64,000 bases of DNA from Arthrobacter sp. ISL-28 (lineage in GTDB: Bacteria; Actinomycetota; Actinomycetes; Actinomycetales; Micrococcaceae): positions 1-64,000 of the forward strand of contig NZ_JAGGPJ010000008.1 in NCBI RefSeq assembly GCF_018613875.1, written 5' to 3'. Positions 1 to 10,796 of the stretch are shown in pieces (the first letter of the stretch is position 1; each line of letters begins with the position of its first letter). Below the pieces are notes generated by a model. That model was not told the origin of the DNA and did not search any database. It saw only the letters and a list, made by a program, of their open reading frames with translations. The position numbers and the translations under genes were made by a program.

Positions 1-188
1 CTGCACAAAATTTGAAACCAGCCAAAAACACCAGACCATCCACAGGGGCGGACAGCCCGGCACAATCAACCAATTCAATAAAAAATCGGTATCAACAAAC
101 TTGGCACACTATTGAGTTCTCAAACAACAGACACACCCGGCACCACCCAAACCCTAACGGTCCAGGATCGCTCCGGAGCAACTTTTCA
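1..188 (-). other. Leader of a 16S rRNA operon (genes outside the window)
   Basis: Read on the minus strand, this stretch contains GTTTGAGAACTCAATAGTG (complement of about 107-125), which resembles the antitermination/processing leader that precedes 16S rRNA in actinobacteria. It is followed by an AT-rich, non-coding run to the window edge. No reading frame here looks real. Together with the strong promoter just upstream it points to an rRNA operon transcribed leftwards, with 16S rRNA beyond position 1. The rRNA gene itself is not visible, so this is an inference from leader resemblance. Confidence 0.65.
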
Positions 189-217
189 AACTTACCCGCT
201 CCCTCTAGTTTAGTCAA
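189..217 (-). promoter_or_regulatory. Probable proximal rRNA operon promoter
   Basis: On the minus strand TTGACT (212-217) is followed after exactly 17 bases by TAAGTT (189-194), a good housekeeping-sigma match that fires into the rRNA leader. The downstream bases are AT-rich, as usual at strong rrn promoters. Confidence 0.6.
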
Positions 218-295
218 ATCGGCGGTCCCGATCCAGTCTTGCCGAAGCATCCGAATCTCTTCACCGACCGACTCCGGGGAGCGGCGCGGAAATAA

Positions 296-324
296 ACTCT
301 ACCACTAGTTCGGCGCCCCGCCAA
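296..324 (-). promoter_or_regulatory. Possible distal rRNA operon promoter
   Basis: TTGGCG (319-324) and TAGAGT (296-301) are 17 bases apart on the minus strand. This would be a second, upstream rrn promoter, and multiple promoters are common for rrn operons. The -35 match is only partial. Confidence 0.35.
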
Positions 325-344
325 CCACAGCCGGAAGGCGCAGA

Positions 345-377
345 AGAGGCCCGGAATCACGCGGATTCCGGGCCTCT
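345..377 (-). terminator. Hairpin after the glgB fusion gene
   Basis: A 14-bp perfect stem (345-358 with 364-377) closes a 5-base loop just past the stop codon of the branching-enzyme gene. The downstream tract is only weakly T-rich. It probably insulates the glucan operon from the rRNA promoters. Confidence 0.6.
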
Positions 378-398
378 GACAGTCAGCTCACCGGGAAG

Positions 399-3300
399 TC
401 AGCTCACCGTGGTCTCCGGCAGTTCCGTCTGGGCTGCACGGCGCGGCAGCTCCGGAACCCTGTCGCCTGCAGGTTTGAAGTACACGACACCAAGCGGGGG
501 CAGCGTGACGGTCAACGTGGCGGGCTGGCCATCGATGGCTTCGTCCTCCGCTATCAGCTTCCCGTCGTTGAGGACACCAGAGCCGCCGTAGGCCGCGGCA
601 TCGGTGTTCAGCACTTCAGTCCACGTACCGGTGGACGGCACCCCGAGGGCGTAGTCCTTGTGCGGGCCTCCCGAGAAGTTGACCGCAACAACCACAGGGT
701 TTCCCTGGGTGTCCCAACGGACGAAGGTCAGAACGTTGCGGTCCGCATCGGCTCCGTTGATCCACTGGAACCCGCCGGGCTCATTGTCACGTGAGTACAG
801 TGCCGGCGTGGACTTGTACAGCTCGTTCAGGTCCTTCGTCAGCATCTGCACTCCGCGGTGTGCAGGGATGTCCGCCAGCCACCAGTCAAGGCCGTGCTGC
901 TCGGACCATTCGGCTTCCTGGCCGAATTCCGTGCCCATGAAGATGAGCTGCTTGCCGGGGTGTGCCCACTGGTAACCGAGGAATGCCCGCAGGTTCGCCA
1001 GTTGCTGCCAGCGGTCGCCCGGCATCTTGCGGAGCATCGACCCCTTGCCGTGGACAACCTCGTCATGGCTGATAGGCAGGAGGAAGTTCTCAGTGAAGGC
1101 GTAGACCATCGAGAAGGTGACCGTCCCGTGGTGCCACTTCCGGTTGACGGGATCCTCGGAGATGTACTTGAGCGAATCGTGCATCCAGCCCATGTTCCAC
1201 TTGAGCCCGAAGCCGAGGCCGCCGTGGCTGGTGGGACCTGTCACTCCGGGGAATGCAGTGGATTCTTCGGCGATCATGACGGCGCCGGGGTGGGTCTTGT
1301 ACACCGTGGCGTTGGCTTCCTGAAGGAAGGAGATGGCCTCCAGGTTTTCGCGGCCGCCAAACCGGTTCGGCTGCCACTGGCCGTGCTCACGGGAATAGTC
1401 CAGGTAGAGCATGGAAGCGACGGCGTCCACGCGCAGGCCGTCGATGTGGAATTCATCAAGCCAGTAGAGCGCGTTGGCCACGAGGAAGTTGCGGACCTCG
1501 GTGCGGCCGAAGTCGAAGATCAGGGTTCCCCAGTCCGGGTGCTCCCCCAGGTTCGGGTCGGCGTGCTCGTACAGCGGCTGGCCGTCGAATTCGGCCAGTG
1601 CCCAGTTGTCCTTGGGGAAGTGCGCCGGCACCCAGTCCAGGAGGACCCCGATGCCCGCCTGGTGGAGGGCATCCACCAGGTAGCGGAACTCGTCGGGGTG
1701 CCCGAAGCGGGATGTCGGTGCGAAGTAGGAGGTGACCTGGTAGCCCCAGGAGCCGCCGAAGGGGTGTTCGGCCACGGGCATGAACTCGACGTGGCTGAAG
1801 CCGAGCCACTTCACATACTCAACGAGTTCCTTGGCCAGTTCGCGGTAGCTGAGCCCCAGGCGCCAGGATCCCAGGTGGACCTCGTAGACGCTCATCGGCG
1901 AATTGTGCGGATCCCGCTCGGCACGGGCCTTCATCCAGTCGGCGTCCTCGAACCGGTAGTGGGACTCCACGACCCTGGAAGCGGTCAGCGGCGGGACTTC
2001 CGTGCCAAACGCCAGGGGGTCGGCCTTCTCAACCCAGTAGCCGCCCTTGGTCTTGATCTCGAACTTGTAGCACGCGCCTGCCCCGACGCCGGGAACGAAC
2101 AGCTCCCAGACACCGGAGGAACCCAGGGAACGTAGGGAGTTTTCGCGACCGTCCCAGGAATTGAAGTCACCCTTGACGCGCACCGCTTCCGCATTCGGGG
2201 CCCACACGGCGAAGGACACGCCGTCGACGTCGCCCAGTGAGGACTTGTAGTGCTGCACGTGAGCACCAAGCACTGTCCACAGCTTCTCGTGGCGTCCCTC
2301 ACCGATCAGGTGCAGGTCCACTTCACCCACAGTCGGGAGATAGCGGTAGGGTTCATCGACCGTCACCGGTTCCGCACCTTCATACGTCACCTCGAGGCGG
2401 TAATCCGGCACGTGCCCGGCCTGCAGGGGCTCCAGCACGGCAACCCAGACGCCGTCGGACTCGTGGGTCATCGGAACCGAACCGGCCGCGGTCACCACCG
2501 TGACAGCCTCGGCCAGGTGCTTGACGGTGCGGATGGTTACGTGGCCGTAGTCATCCAGGTGGGCACCCAGCACGGAGTGTGGAGCATGGTGCTCTCCGGC
2601 CGCAACTCGTGAGAGCGTATGCGCATCCACATGGAGAGGGGCCTGGGGCCGATCTGTAGGTGCAGAGCCTGTCATCTTCTTACCTTCCGCTGCGGCTCCG
2701 GCGGGTTCGCCGGGGCCTTTACTGCTGAGGAGCCGCCTGGACGCATTCACGGGAATGGCCAGCCAGTCCGGCCTATTGCGCAATTCATACACGACTTCGT
2801 ACAACGCCTTGTCCAGCCACAATGCCACAAAGAGCGGGGACTTCCGGTCTATGGTGCCGGGAGTGACTTCCGAGTAGCCGGCCAGGAAGGCCTCAGCGCA
2901 GTCGTCCACCCATGATTCGGGCACGCGGCCGGCGCTGGTCTCGCGCTCCGCGGCACCGGCGGCGTAGTCAAAGGACCGCAGCATCCCCACGACATCCCTC
3001 AGCGGGACATCCGGGAAGTTCCGTTCCGAGATGGGCCGCAGCGGCTCACCCTCGAAGTCAAGGATCGCCCACCGGTCCTGCCCGCCTTCCCAGCCCGGAA
3101 CCTGGAGGATCTGGCCAAGGTGGAGGTCCCCGTGGATGCGCTGGAGCGCGCCGGCCGGGACACCCTTCAGGTCCTCAAGGAGCCGTTCCAGTTCATCGTC
3201 GTAAGGTCCGACGGCGGTACCGGCTTCCGTCCAGGCCTGCCGCACCCGCTGGGCTACCCCGGGAGCAATGACCTCGCCGGGCACGGCTTCGGCGGAAGCC

Positions 3301-4157
3301 CCCAGCGTTTCGGCCAGCCGACGATGGACTGTCGCCGTGGCATGGCCCAGAGCGTGGGCTTCGTGCGTGAAGTCCGTGCCCGCCTTGGCCGCATCCACGG
3401 CCAGCCGCCAGGCATCCCGACCTCCGGCCAGGAACTCATGCGCCACCGCCAGTTCGCCCTGGGCCGGCGCGGCCGCAGTGTCCGGGCCGGATCCTGCGGC
3501 TGCTGTCCCCGCTTGCTCCGGAACCCATTCGCCGGTGACCCAGCCGAGGGTGGCCGGAACTTCAAATGTCCGCGCGGCGGAAAGGGCAGCCCCGACTTCC
3601 ACCTCCGGATTGCGGCCGGCCGAAAGCACACGGAAGAATTTCACGATGACCGCCGACACGCCGTCATCAACAATCACGGACGTGTTGGACTGTTCTCCGG
3701 ACAGGACGCGGACCGTGCCGCCGGCATGCGGAAGCGGTTTGCCGGCACCGGAAAGGTGACCGGTGGCCATGCCGGCCGCGGCGACCCCCTCGGTCCGCAT
3801 GAGCTCAAGCCATTCCGCGATGAACACGGGGTCGTGGACGCCGTCGTAGATCCAGCGGTGTCCCAGCTCTGCGTGGTCGCTTTCACCGATGAGCGCGCGC
3901 TCAGCGCCGGTCAGCGGTTCGCTGCGGTAGCTGAGCGGCACCTGTACAACATCGGTGCGGCGGCCGCCGTCGGCCGTTTCGGACACGACGGAAGCGAGGA
4001 ACACCTCAAGGCCCACCTCATCCGAGGTGTCGTTGAGGATAAAGCCGCCCACGGGAGCCAACGAGAATGCCGCTGATTTCACGGGGAACCACCGCTGGTG
4101 CGGGAGCCACTGGCGGAGCAGCTGTTCGAGTGTCGGGGTCAAAGTTGATTGGCTCAT
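399..4157 (-). CDS. glgB: Maltokinase / 1,4-alpha-glucan branching enzyme fusion
   Basis: A 1252-residue protein with two enzymes in line. Residues about 1-480 are a maltokinase (Mak/Pep2 type), with the kinase motif HGDLHLGQ near 342 and metal-binding DFEGE near 367; it would make maltose-1-phosphate for GlgE. After a linker (about 485-520), residues about 525-1252 are a GH13 branching enzyme: CBM48 ([11 protein letters not shown]), nucleophile Asp in GLRVDAVAS near 911, acid/base Glu in MIAEES near 964, and HDEVVHGK. The ATG at 4157 has GAGGGG five bases upstream, inside the treS stop region, and is preferred over a TTG 12 bases earlier. It is last in the glgE-treS-glgB operon. An internal start may also release GlgB alone (see the separate entry). 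Confidence 0.93.
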   Translation of the reverse strand: MSQSTLTPTLEQLLRQWLPHQRWFPVKSAAFSLAPVGGFILNDTSDEVGLEVFLASVVSETADGGRRTDVVQVPLSYRSEPLTGAERALIGESDHAELGHRWIYDGVHDPVFIAEWLELMRTEGVAAAGMATGHLSGAGKPLPHAGGTVRVLSGEQSNTSVIVDDGVSAVIVKFFRVLSAGRNPEVEVGAALSAARTFEVPATLGWVTGEWVPEQAGTAAAGSGPDTAAAPAQGELAVAHEFLAGGRDAWRLAVDAAKAGTDFTHEAHALGHATATVHRRLAETLGASAEAVPGEVIAPGVAQRVRQAWTEAGTAVGPYDDELERLLEDLKGVPAGALQRIHGDLHLGQILQVPGWEGGQDRWAILDFEGEPLRPISERNFPDVPLRDVVGMLRSFDYAAGAAERETSAGRVPESWVDDCAEAFLAGYSEVTPGTIDRKSPLFVALWLDKALYEVVYELRNRPDWLAIPVNASRRLLSSKGPGEPAGAAAEGKKMTGSAPTDRPQAPLHVDAHTLSRVAAGEHHAPHSVLGAHLDDYGHVTIRTVKHLAEAVTVVTAAGSVPMTHESDGVWVAVLEPLQAGHVPDYRLEVTYEGAEPVTVDEPYRYLPTVGEVDLHLIGEGRHEKLWTVLGAHVQHYKSSLGDVDGVSFAVWAPNAEAVRVKGDFNSWDGRENSLRSLGSSGVWELFVPGVGAGACYKFEIKTKGGYWVEKADPLAFGTEVPPLTASRVVESHYRFEDADWMKARAERDPHNSPMSVYEVHLGSWRLGLSYRELAKELVEYVKWLGFSHVEFMPVAEHPFGGSWGYQVTSYFAPTSRFGHPDEFRYLVDALHQAGIGVLLDWVPAHFPKDNWALAEFDGQPLYEHADPNLGEHPDWGTLIFDFGRTEVRNFLVANALYWLDEFHIDGLRVDAVASMLYLDYSREHGQWQPNRFGGRENLEAISFLQEANATVYKTHPGAVMIAEESTAFPGVTGPTSHGGLGFGLKWNMGWMHDSLKYISEDPVNRKWHHGTVTFSMVYAFTENFLLPISHDEVVHGKGSMLRKMPGDRWQQLANLRAFLGYQWAHPGKQLIFMGTEFGQEAEWSEQHGLDWWLADIPAHRGVQMLTKDLNELYKSTPALYSRDNEPGGFQWINGADADRNVLTFVRWDTQGNPVVVAVNFSGGPHKDYALGVPSTGTWTEVLNTDAAAYGGSGVLNDGKLIAEDEAIDGQPATLTVTLPPLGVVYFKPAGDRVPELPRRAAQTELPETTVS
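2675..2688 (-). promoter_or_regulatory. Possible internal start site for stand-alone GlgB
   Basis: Inside the fusion gene, exactly at the inter-domain linker, GGAAGG (2683-2688) lies seven bases before an in-frame ATG (2673-2675). Initiation here would give a 758-residue protein, close to the usual size of a GlgB. Whether it is used cannot be told from sequence. Confidence 0.4.
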
Positions 4158-4158
4158 G

Positions 4159-5955
4159 TCACCCCTCAATGGACAGGATCGGCATCGCTTGGGTGACCGG
4201 TGACGTCGGGTTGGAGGCCGCAGACCGCACGCGCAGCCAGAAGAAGTCGTGGCTGCCGAGGGTCAGCGTCAGGCTCCCGTCGTCGCCGACCCCGGGGAAC
4301 GGCTGGCCGCCGAAGACGTCGCGGAGGCCGCGGCCGGCAAACTGCGGCATCCGAAGTGTGGTCGACACCGGGTGCTGGGAGAGGTTGAAGACGCAGAGAA
4401 TGGATTCGGCCGGTTCGCCTGCCGCATTGCCTTCCGCAAGTTCACGTAGGTAGGCCAGGACCACTTCGTGGTCGGCTTCCACATGCTTGAACGCACCGAG
4501 CCCGAACGCAGCATGGTTGCGCCGGACGCTGAGGATCTGCCTGGTCCAGCGGAGCAGCGACCCCGAGTGCGCGGCCTCGGCTTCCACGTTGGCCATGCTG
4601 TAGTTGTAGACGAGCGACTGGATCACTGGAAGGTACAGCTTGCCGGGATCGGCATTGGAGAAGCCGGCATTACGGTCCGGGTTCCACTGCATGGGCGTGC
4701 GGACAGCGTCGCGGTCCTCCAGCCAGATGTTGTCGCCCATGCCGATCTCGTCCCCGTAATAGAGGAATGGACTGCCCGGCAGCGACAGCAGCAAGGCATT
4801 GATCAATTCAATCTCGGCTCTGGAGTTGTCCAGCAGCGGTGCCAATCGGCGTCGGATACCGATGTTTGCCCGCATGCGGGGATCCGGCGCGTACCACCCG
4901 AGCATCGCCGCGCGTTCGTCGGCGGTGACCATTTCCAGGGTCAGCTCATCGTGGTTCCGCAGGAAGGTGCCCCATTGGGCGCCCTCCGGAATCTCCGGAG
5001 TGTCGTGCATCGTCTCGATGATGGGCGCTGCCTTCTGGTCACGCAACGCATAGTACAGCCGCGGCATGATCGGGAAGTGGAAGGCCATGTGGCATTCCGG
5101 CTCTTCCTCGGTTCCGAAGTACTCCACTACTTCGTTGGGCGGCTGGTTGGCCTCCGCGATGATGACCCTGCCCGGGTAGCTTTCATCCACCATCTTCCGC
5201 AGCTTGCGGAGGAACTCGTGGGTGGCGGGCAGGTTTTCGCAGTTCGTGCCCTCTTCCTCATAGAGGTAGGGGATGGCGTCGGCCCGGAAGCCGTCGATTC
5301 CCTGGTCCAGCCAGAACCGCACGACATCGAACAGTGCGTCGATGACCTTCGGGTTCTCGAAGTTGAGGTCGGGCTGGTGGCTGAAGAACCGGTGCCAGAA
5401 GAACTGGCGCCGGATGGGATCAAAGGTCCAGTTGGACTCTTCCGTGTCCACGAAGATGATGCGGGCATCCTGGTACTTTTCGTCCGTGTCGCTCCAGACG
5501 TAGAAGTCGCCGAAGGGACCGTCCGGGTCCTTCCGTGACTCCTGGAACCAGGGGTGCTGGTCCGAGGTATGGTTCAGCGGCAGGTCGATGATGACACGGA
5601 CGCCGCGGGCGTGGGCCTCGGCAACGAGCCGCTTGAAGTCGCTGATCGTTCCAAACTCGTCCAGCACGGAGTTGTAGTCAGAGATGTCGTAGCCGCCGTC
5701 CCGGAGCGGCGACTGGAAGAACGGCGGAAGCCAGAGGCAGTCCACGCCCAGCCACTGCAGGTAGTCGAGTTTGTCGATCAGTCCGTGGAAATCGCCTGAC
5801 CCATCGGCGTTGGCATCCGCAAAGCCCCGGACCAGCACTTCATAGAACACCGCCTTCCTGTACCACAGCGGGTCATGTTGCAACCCCGGCGCATTCAGCT
5901 CGAATGTGCTCTTCGGCGTGAAGTGATGAGACGGGTTCTGCGGGCTGAAACTCAC
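4159..5955 (-). CDS. treS: Trehalose synthase (maltose alpha-D-glucosyltransferase)
   Basis: A GH13 isomerase of 598 residues that interconverts trehalose and maltose, feeding the maltokinase encoded next. The catalytic set is present: nucleophile Asp226 in [10 protein letters not shown], Glu268 in IAEANQPP, and the third acid in RNHDELTLE near 334. The length matches single-domain TreS; unlike many actinobacterial TreS proteins it has no maltokinase fused at its C-terminus, because that domain sits on GlgB here. The GTG start has GGAGG about 11 bases upstream, overlapping the glgE stop. The stop is followed one base later by the start of the fusion gene, so translation is probably coupled. 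Confidence 0.95.
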   Translation of the reverse strand: MSFSPQNPSHHFTPKSTFELNAPGLQHDPLWYRKAVFYEVLVRGFADANADGSGDFHGLIDKLDYLQWLGVDCLWLPPFFQSPLRDGGYDISDYNSVLDEFGTISDFKRLVAEAHARGVRVIIDLPLNHTSDQHPWFQESRKDPDGPFGDFYVWSDTDEKYQDARIIFVDTEESNWTFDPIRRQFFWHRFFSHQPDLNFENPKVIDALFDVVRFWLDQGIDGFRADAIPYLYEEEGTNCENLPATHEFLRKLRKMVDESYPGRVIIAEANQPPNEVVEYFGTEEEPECHMAFHFPIMPRLYYALRDQKAAPIIETMHDTPEIPEGAQWGTFLRNHDELTLEMVTADERAAMLGWYAPDPRMRANIGIRRRLAPLLDNSRAEIELINALLLSLPGSPFLYYGDEIGMGDNIWLEDRDAVRTPMQWNPDRNAGFSNADPGKLYLPVIQSLVYNYSMANVEAEAAHSGSLLRWTRQILSVRRNHAAFGLGAFKHVEADHEVVLAYLRELAEGNAAGEPAESILCVFNLSQHPVSTTLRMPQFAGRGLRDVFGGQPFPGVGDDGSLTLTLGSHDFFWLRVRSAASNPTSPVTQAMPILSIEG

Positions 5956-5961
5956 TTCAGG

Positions 5962-8034
5962 CTACCTCCGGATGGTCAGAATGTGGGCAGGTTCAACATG
6001 TGCATCGAGTCTGACGTAGTTGTATTCGCCCCACTCCCACGACTCGCCCGAGATCACATCATCCACCCTGAAGCCGCCGTTAGGTGTGAGGTCTGAGGGA
6101 TCAAGCTCCAGTGCGGCGAGATCAAGCGACACGGTGCTTTCCCTGGTGCTGTGCGGATCCACATTGACCACCACGATCACGGTGTCCTTCGTGCCGTCCG
6201 GGAGCGTCTTGTGCTTGGAGTACACGATCGTGGCGTCATCCGTGCTGTGGTGCAGGGTCAGGTTCTGCAGGTCCCCCAGCGCCGGATGTGCCTTGCGGAT
6301 CTCGTTGAGCCTGGTCAGGTACGGGGCAAGGGTCCGGCCGGACGCAGCAGCAGCGTCCCAGTCCCGGGCCTTGTATTCGAACTTCTCATTGTCGATGTAC
6401 TCTTCGGCCCCGGGCCGGGCAACATGTTCGTACAGCTCGAACCCGGCGTACACGCCCCACAGCGGCACGGCGGTGGACGCGAGCGCGGCACGGATCTTGA
6501 ACGCCGCCGGGCCGCCGTACTGCAGGTATTCAGTCAGAATGTCCGGGGTGTTGACGAAGAAGTTCGGCCGGAAGAAGGCCGACGAGACATGGCTGACCTC
6601 CTGGAAGTACTGCTCCAGTTCCTTCTTGGTGTTCCGCCAGGTGAAGTACGTGTAGGACTGCTGGAAGCCCGCCCTGCCCAGCGCATGCATCATGGCGGGG
6701 CGGGTAAAGGCCTCGGCCAGGAAGACGACTTCCGGGTTCTTCTTGTTGACCTTGCCAATCAGCCATTCCCAGAACCACACGGGTTTGGTATGCGGATTGT
6801 CCACCCGGAAGATCTTCACGCCGTGGCTGACCCAGAGCTGGACGATGCGCAGGATCTCCTTGGACAGGCCTTCGGGATCGTTGTCAAAGTTCAGGGGGTA
6901 GATGTCCTGGTACTTCTTCGGAGGGTTCTCGGCGTAGGCGATGCTGCCGTCCACGCGTGTGGTGAACCATTCCGGGTGGGACGTGACCCAGGGGTGGTCC
7001 GGCGCGGCCTGCAGTGCCAGGTCGAGCGCGACTTCGAGGCCCAGTTCGGTGGCACGGGAGACGAAGGCGTCGAAGTCCTCGAAGGTGCCGAGATCCGGAT
7101 GAATGGCGTCATGGCCGCCTTCTTTGGCGCCGATGGCCCACGGTGAGCCGGGGTCGTTCGGGCCGGCGATCAGGGTGTTGTTGGGGCCCTTACGGTGCTG
7201 CACCCCGATGGGGTGGATCGGAGGCATGTAGATGACGTCGAAGCCCATGTCCGCGACGGCCTCCAGCCGTTTGGCCGCGGTCTGGAAGTTGCCGGAGGTC
7301 CAGGCGCCGGTCTCGTGGTTCTTCACGGCGCCCTCGGAACGGGGGAAGAACTCGTACCAGGCACCGCGGCCGGCGAGATCGCGCTCCACCAGCAGCGGGA
7401 ACTGTTCAGATACAGTGACCAGTTCGCGGATCGGTTCCCGGCCGACAATCTCGGTAATTTCAGGGCTGAAGCCGGCAGCCAGCCGCTCTTCGGCGGACTT
7501 GGTGGTGTCGGAAAGATTCACGACGGCGGCCCGGAGCGTGTTCCGGTCGGCGGAGTTGCGGAAGGGTTCTTCTGCCGCCTGCGACAGCAGCGCGGCTCCC
7601 TCGTCAAGCATCAGTTCGACGTCGATGCCCGCCTCCACCTTGACCTCGGCGTTGTGGTGCCAGGTGCCGTAACGGTCGTGCCAGGCCTCGATCACGAAGG
7701 ACCAGTTTCCCGTTGAGGTGGGGCTCAATATGCCTTCCCACAGGTCGGTGCCCTTGCCGCGGTCCCCGCGCGGAGGCTGCAGGCGCACGCGCTGGCGTTC
7801 CTTGCCCTTCGGATCCAGGAGGACGGCGCTGACACCCAACTGGTCATGACCCTCGCGGAAAGCCTGTGCGCTGACCACGATTCCTTCGCCCGGGAGCGCC
7901 TTGGCGGGGTACTTCCCCCCTTCCACGACCGGCTGAACGTTCGTGATCGGGAAGCGGCCGAATCGAAGGCCGTCCATGATCGAAACTTTCGGCGTTTGCT
8001 TGGAGGGGGCACTGGTTCGCGTGTTAGTCGTCAC
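5962..8034 (-). CDS. glgE: Alpha-1,4-glucan:maltose-1-phosphate maltosyltransferase
   Basis: GlgE transfers maltosyl units from alpha-maltose-1-phosphate onto growing alpha-1,4-glucan. The 690-residue protein has the N-terminal beta-sandwich region (about 1-220) and a GH13_3 catalytic core with Asp412 in FRVDNPHTKP and Glu441 in FLAEAFTRP, matching the nucleophile and acid of the family. The family marker MPPIHPIG is near 270. GTG start. It is first gene of the glgE-treS-glgB operon. A 131-bp gap separates it from the divergent glgP, so the synthetic operon and the phosphorylase are probably controlled from one intergenic region. Confidence 0.95.
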   Translation of the reverse strand: MTTNTRTSAPSKQTPKVSIMDGLRFGRFPITNVQPVVEGGKYPAKALPGEGIVVSAQAFREGHDQLGVSAVLLDPKGKERQRVRLQPPRGDRGKGTDLWEGILSPTSTGNWSFVIEAWHDRYGTWHHNAEVKVEAGIDVELMLDEGAALLSQAAEEPFRNSADRNTLRAAVVNLSDTTKSAEERLAAGFSPEITEIVGREPIRELVTVSEQFPLLVERDLAGRGAWYEFFPRSEGAVKNHETGAWTSGNFQTAAKRLEAVADMGFDVIYMPPIHPIGVQHRKGPNNTLIAGPNDPGSPWAIGAKEGGHDAIHPDLGTFEDFDAFVSRATELGLEVALDLALQAAPDHPWVTSHPEWFTTRVDGSIAYAENPPKKYQDIYPLNFDNDPEGLSKEILRIVQLWVSHGVKIFRVDNPHTKPVWFWEWLIGKVNKKNPEVVFLAEAFTRPAMMHALGRAGFQQSYTYFTWRNTKKELEQYFQEVSHVSSAFFRPNFFVNTPDILTEYLQYGGPAAFKIRAALASTAVPLWGVYAGFELYEHVARPGAEEYIDNEKFEYKARDWDAAAASGRTLAPYLTRLNEIRKAHPALGDLQNLTLHHSTDDATIVYSKHKTLPDGTKDTVIVVVNVDPHSTRESTVSLDLAALELDPSDLTPNGGFRVDDVISGESWEWGEYNYVRLDAHVEPAHILTIRR

Positions 8035-8165
8035 AGGGTCGACACTAGCGAGAAATGGAGGTCATTGCTAAGCGTGCATACCTAATTAATGAACTGATTC
8101 GTCATTTACCGGAATGTAATCGAAAGCGGTTCCAGCGGTTCATCTTGTCGGTTAGTGTGACGCAG

Positions 8166-10784
8166 GTGAAGGCAATCCGCAGATTTACCGTCCGAACCGT
8201 TCTTCCCGAGCCGATCCGGCCGCTTGCCCGGCTGGCCACCAACCTGCGATGGTCGTGGCACCGCCCCACCAGGGAACTTTTCGAGGGACTCAACCCCAGG
8301 GTATGGGCCCAAAGCGGCAACGATCCGGTCAGTTTCCTCGGTCTGGTGGGCCGTGAGGAGATGCACCGGCTTGCGACGGACCAGGATGTCGTAGCCCGCG
8401 TGCGCGCCGCCGCCGAGGACCTGGACCGGTACCTGGAAGAGCCGCGCTGGTACCAGAGCCTGGGCGACGATGCGCCGGCCTCCATCGCTTACTTCTCCCC
8501 CGAATTCGGCATCACGGAGGTACTGCCGCAGTACTCGGGCGGCCTGGGAATCCTCGCCGGCGACCACCTGAAGGCCGCTTCGGACCTCGGCGTTCCCCTC
8601 ATCGGCGTGGGCCTGCTGTACCAGGCCGGCTACTTCAAACAGTCCCTGTCCCGCGATGCCTGGCAGCAGGAAACCTATCCGGTGATTGACCCGGACGGCC
8701 TGCCCCTGACGCTCCTTCGGGAGCCTTCGCCGGACGGAAACGGTAAGGCCATCCAGATCTCGCTGCCGCTGCCCAACGGGCGGCGCCTTCTGGCGCACAT
8801 CTGGCGTGCCGACGTCGGACGTGTCCCGCTGCTGCTGTTGGATTCCGACGTTCCCGGCAACGACGACGCCGCCCGCGGCATCACGGACCGCCTGTACGGC
8901 GGCGGCGGGGACCACCGGCTGCAGCAGGAGCTTCTCCTGGGCATGGGCGGCGTGAAAGCGCTGCGCGTCTACCAGCGGCTCACGGGGACCACTGCGCCGG
9001 AGGTGTTCCATACAAATGAAGGCCACGCCGGTTTTCTCGGGATCGAGCGGATCCAGGAGCTGATGGCCGGCGACGAAGCTCTCACCTTCGATGAGGCCCT
9101 GGCCGCTGGACGGGCCTCCACCGTTTTCACCACGCACACGCCGGTTCCGGCAGGCATCGACCGCTTTGAAACCGCCCAGATCCAGCATTTCTTCGAAGCG
9201 GGTCTCGCGCCGGACGTTCCCATCTCCCGGATTCTTGACCTGGGCCGGGAAAACTTCACCGACGGCAACCCGTTTGTCTTCAACATGGCTGTCATGGGTC
9301 TCCGGCTTGCCCAGCGTGCCAACGGCGTGGCCAAGCTCCACGGTGAAGTGTCCCGCGGCATGTTCTCCGCGCTCTGGCCCGGCTTCGACCACTCCGAGGT
9401 GCCGATCACGTCCGTGACGAACGGCGTGCACGTGCCCACCTGGGTTGACTCCAGGATTTCCAAGCTCGCCCGTGAGCGGTTCGGGGCGGAAGCGGAAGCC
9501 ATGGGCCGCTGGGACCTCGCCTACAACGTCAGCGACGCCGAAGTCTGGGCGCTCCGGCGCGAAATGCGCGCCTCGCTCGTCGAAGACGTGCGCCGTCGGT
9601 TGCGCGCGGCGTGGAAAAAGCGCGGCGCCGCCGATGCCGAGCTCGGCTGGACCGATTCAGTGCTCGACCCGGATATCCTGACCATCGGTTTCGCCCGGCG
9701 TGTGCCCACCTACAAGCGGCTGACGCTGATGCTGCGGGAACCGGAGCGGCTCAAGGCCCTGCTGCTGCACAAGGAGCACCCCATCCAGCTGGTGATTGCC
9801 GGCAAGTCGCACCCGGCAGACGATGCCGGCAAGAAGATGATCCAGGACCTGGTGCGCTTCACGGATGACCCGAAGGTCCGCCACCGCATCGTCTTCCTGC
9901 CGAACTACGACATCGCGATGGCCCGCACGCTTTTCCCGGGCTGCGACGTCTGGCTCAACAACCCGCTGCGCCCGCTTGAAGCGTGCGGCACGTCAGGCAT
10001 GAAAGCCGCCATCAACGGATCCCTCAACCTTTCCGTTCTCGACGGCTGGTGGGACGAGATGTACGACGGCGAGAACGGCTGGGCGATTCCGACCGCCAAC
10101 AACGGCGCATCGGCGGAGGAACGCGACGACATCGAGGCAGCGGCGCTGTATGAACTGCTCGAGACGCAGGTTGCGCCGCGCTTCTACGGCACAACCGTGT
10201 CCGAAGCGGCCGGGGCAGCCGGGCCGTCCTCGTCGGGGAGGGAGAAGGTTCCCACCCACTGGGTGTCCATGATCAAGCACACGCTCGCCCACCTGGGACC
10301 TGCAGTATCCGCCGAACGGATGCTCCAGGACTACGTCAACATCCTGTACCGGCCTGCTGCGGTTGCCGGCCGGCACGCTGTTGAGGACTCCTTTGCCCAG
10401 GCCAAAGATCTCGCAGCCTGGACCTCCAAGATCCGCGCGGCGTGGCCCCAGCTCCACGTGGAGCACGTGGACTCCCTGGGCGTGTCCGAAGAACCGCAGA
10501 TCGGGGACACTCTCCAGGTCAATGCCTACGTGGGGCTGCACAACCTGACGCCCCAAGACGTTTCAGTGGAGGTGGCGTACGGACAGGCCGAGGAAACCGA
10601 CGAACTCGCCAACGTCACGCTGGTGGAGCTCGAGCCGAAGGACGAGCTCGGCAATGGCCGCTACCTGTTCACCGGCTCAATCGTGATCGATCGCTCCGGG
10701 TCCTTCGGCTACACGGTGCGGGTGCTGCCCAAGCACGACGCACTGTCGTCCAAGGCCGAGCTGGGGCTCATCGTCAACGCCTAG
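8166..10784 (+). CDS. glgP: Alpha-glucan phosphorylase (maltodextrin/glycogen type)
   Basis: A glucan phosphorylase of 872 residues that releases glucose-1-phosphate from alpha-1,4-glucan. It has the short actinobacterial GlgP architecture: the N-terminal motif SPEFGITEVLPQYSGGLG, HTNEGHAGF, and the PLP-lysine region EACGTSGMKAAINGS followed by VLDGWWDEMY. The frame is open upstream to 8055, but those codons do not resemble the family; the GTG at 8166 begins KAIRRFTVRTVLPE, which does. No strong ribosome site is visible before it. It is divergent from glgE, and convergent with the barstar gene 12 bases downstream. Confidence 0.92.
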   Translation: MKAIRRFTVRTVLPEPIRPLARLATNLRWSWHRPTRELFEGLNPRVWAQSGNDPVSFLGLVGREEMHRLATDQDVVARVRAAAEDLDRYLEEPRWYQSLGDDAPASIAYFSPEFGITEVLPQYSGGLGILAGDHLKAASDLGVPLIGVGLLYQAGYFKQSLSRDAWQQETYPVIDPDGLPLTLLREPSPDGNGKAIQISLPLPNGRRLLAHIWRADVGRVPLLLLDSDVPGNDDAARGITDRLYGGGGDHRLQQELLLGMGGVKALRVYQRLTGTTAPEVFHTNEGHAGFLGIERIQELMAGDEALTFDEALAAGRASTVFTTHTPVPAGIDRFETAQIQHFFEAGLAPDVPISRILDLGRENFTDGNPFVFNMAVMGLRLAQRANGVAKLHGEVSRGMFSALWPGFDHSEVPITSVTNGVHVPTWVDSRISKLARERFGAEAEAMGRWDLAYNVSDAEVWALRREMRASLVEDVRRRLRAAWKKRGAADAELGWTDSVLDPDILTIGFARRVPTYKRLTLMLREPERLKALLLHKEHPIQLVIAGKSHPADDAGKKMIQDLVRFTDDPKVRHRIVFLPNYDIAMARTLFPGCDVWLNNPLRPLEACGTSGMKAAINGSLNLSVLDGWWDEMYDGENGWAIPTANNGASAEERDDIEAAALYELLETQVAPRFYGTTVSEAAGAAGPSSSGREKVPTHWVSMIKHTLAHLGPAVSAERMLQDYVNILYRPAAVAGRHAVEDSFAQAKDLAAWTSKIRAAWPQLHVEHVDSLGVSEEPQIGDTLQVNAYVGLHNLTPQDVSVEVAYGQAEETDELANVTLVELEPKDELGNGRYLFTGSIVIDRSGSFGYTVRVLPKHDALSSKAELGLIVNA

Positions 10785-10796
10785 TCACCCGCGTGG

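Noticed and set aside
12..308. 98-codon frame at the left edge
   Set aside because: The region reads as an rRNA leader and promoters on the other strand; the peptide has no family features.
858..2135. 425-codon plus-strand open frame antisense to glgB
   Set aside because: It mirrors the third-position GC of the real gene, has no recognisable family and lies wholly inside the catalytic domain.
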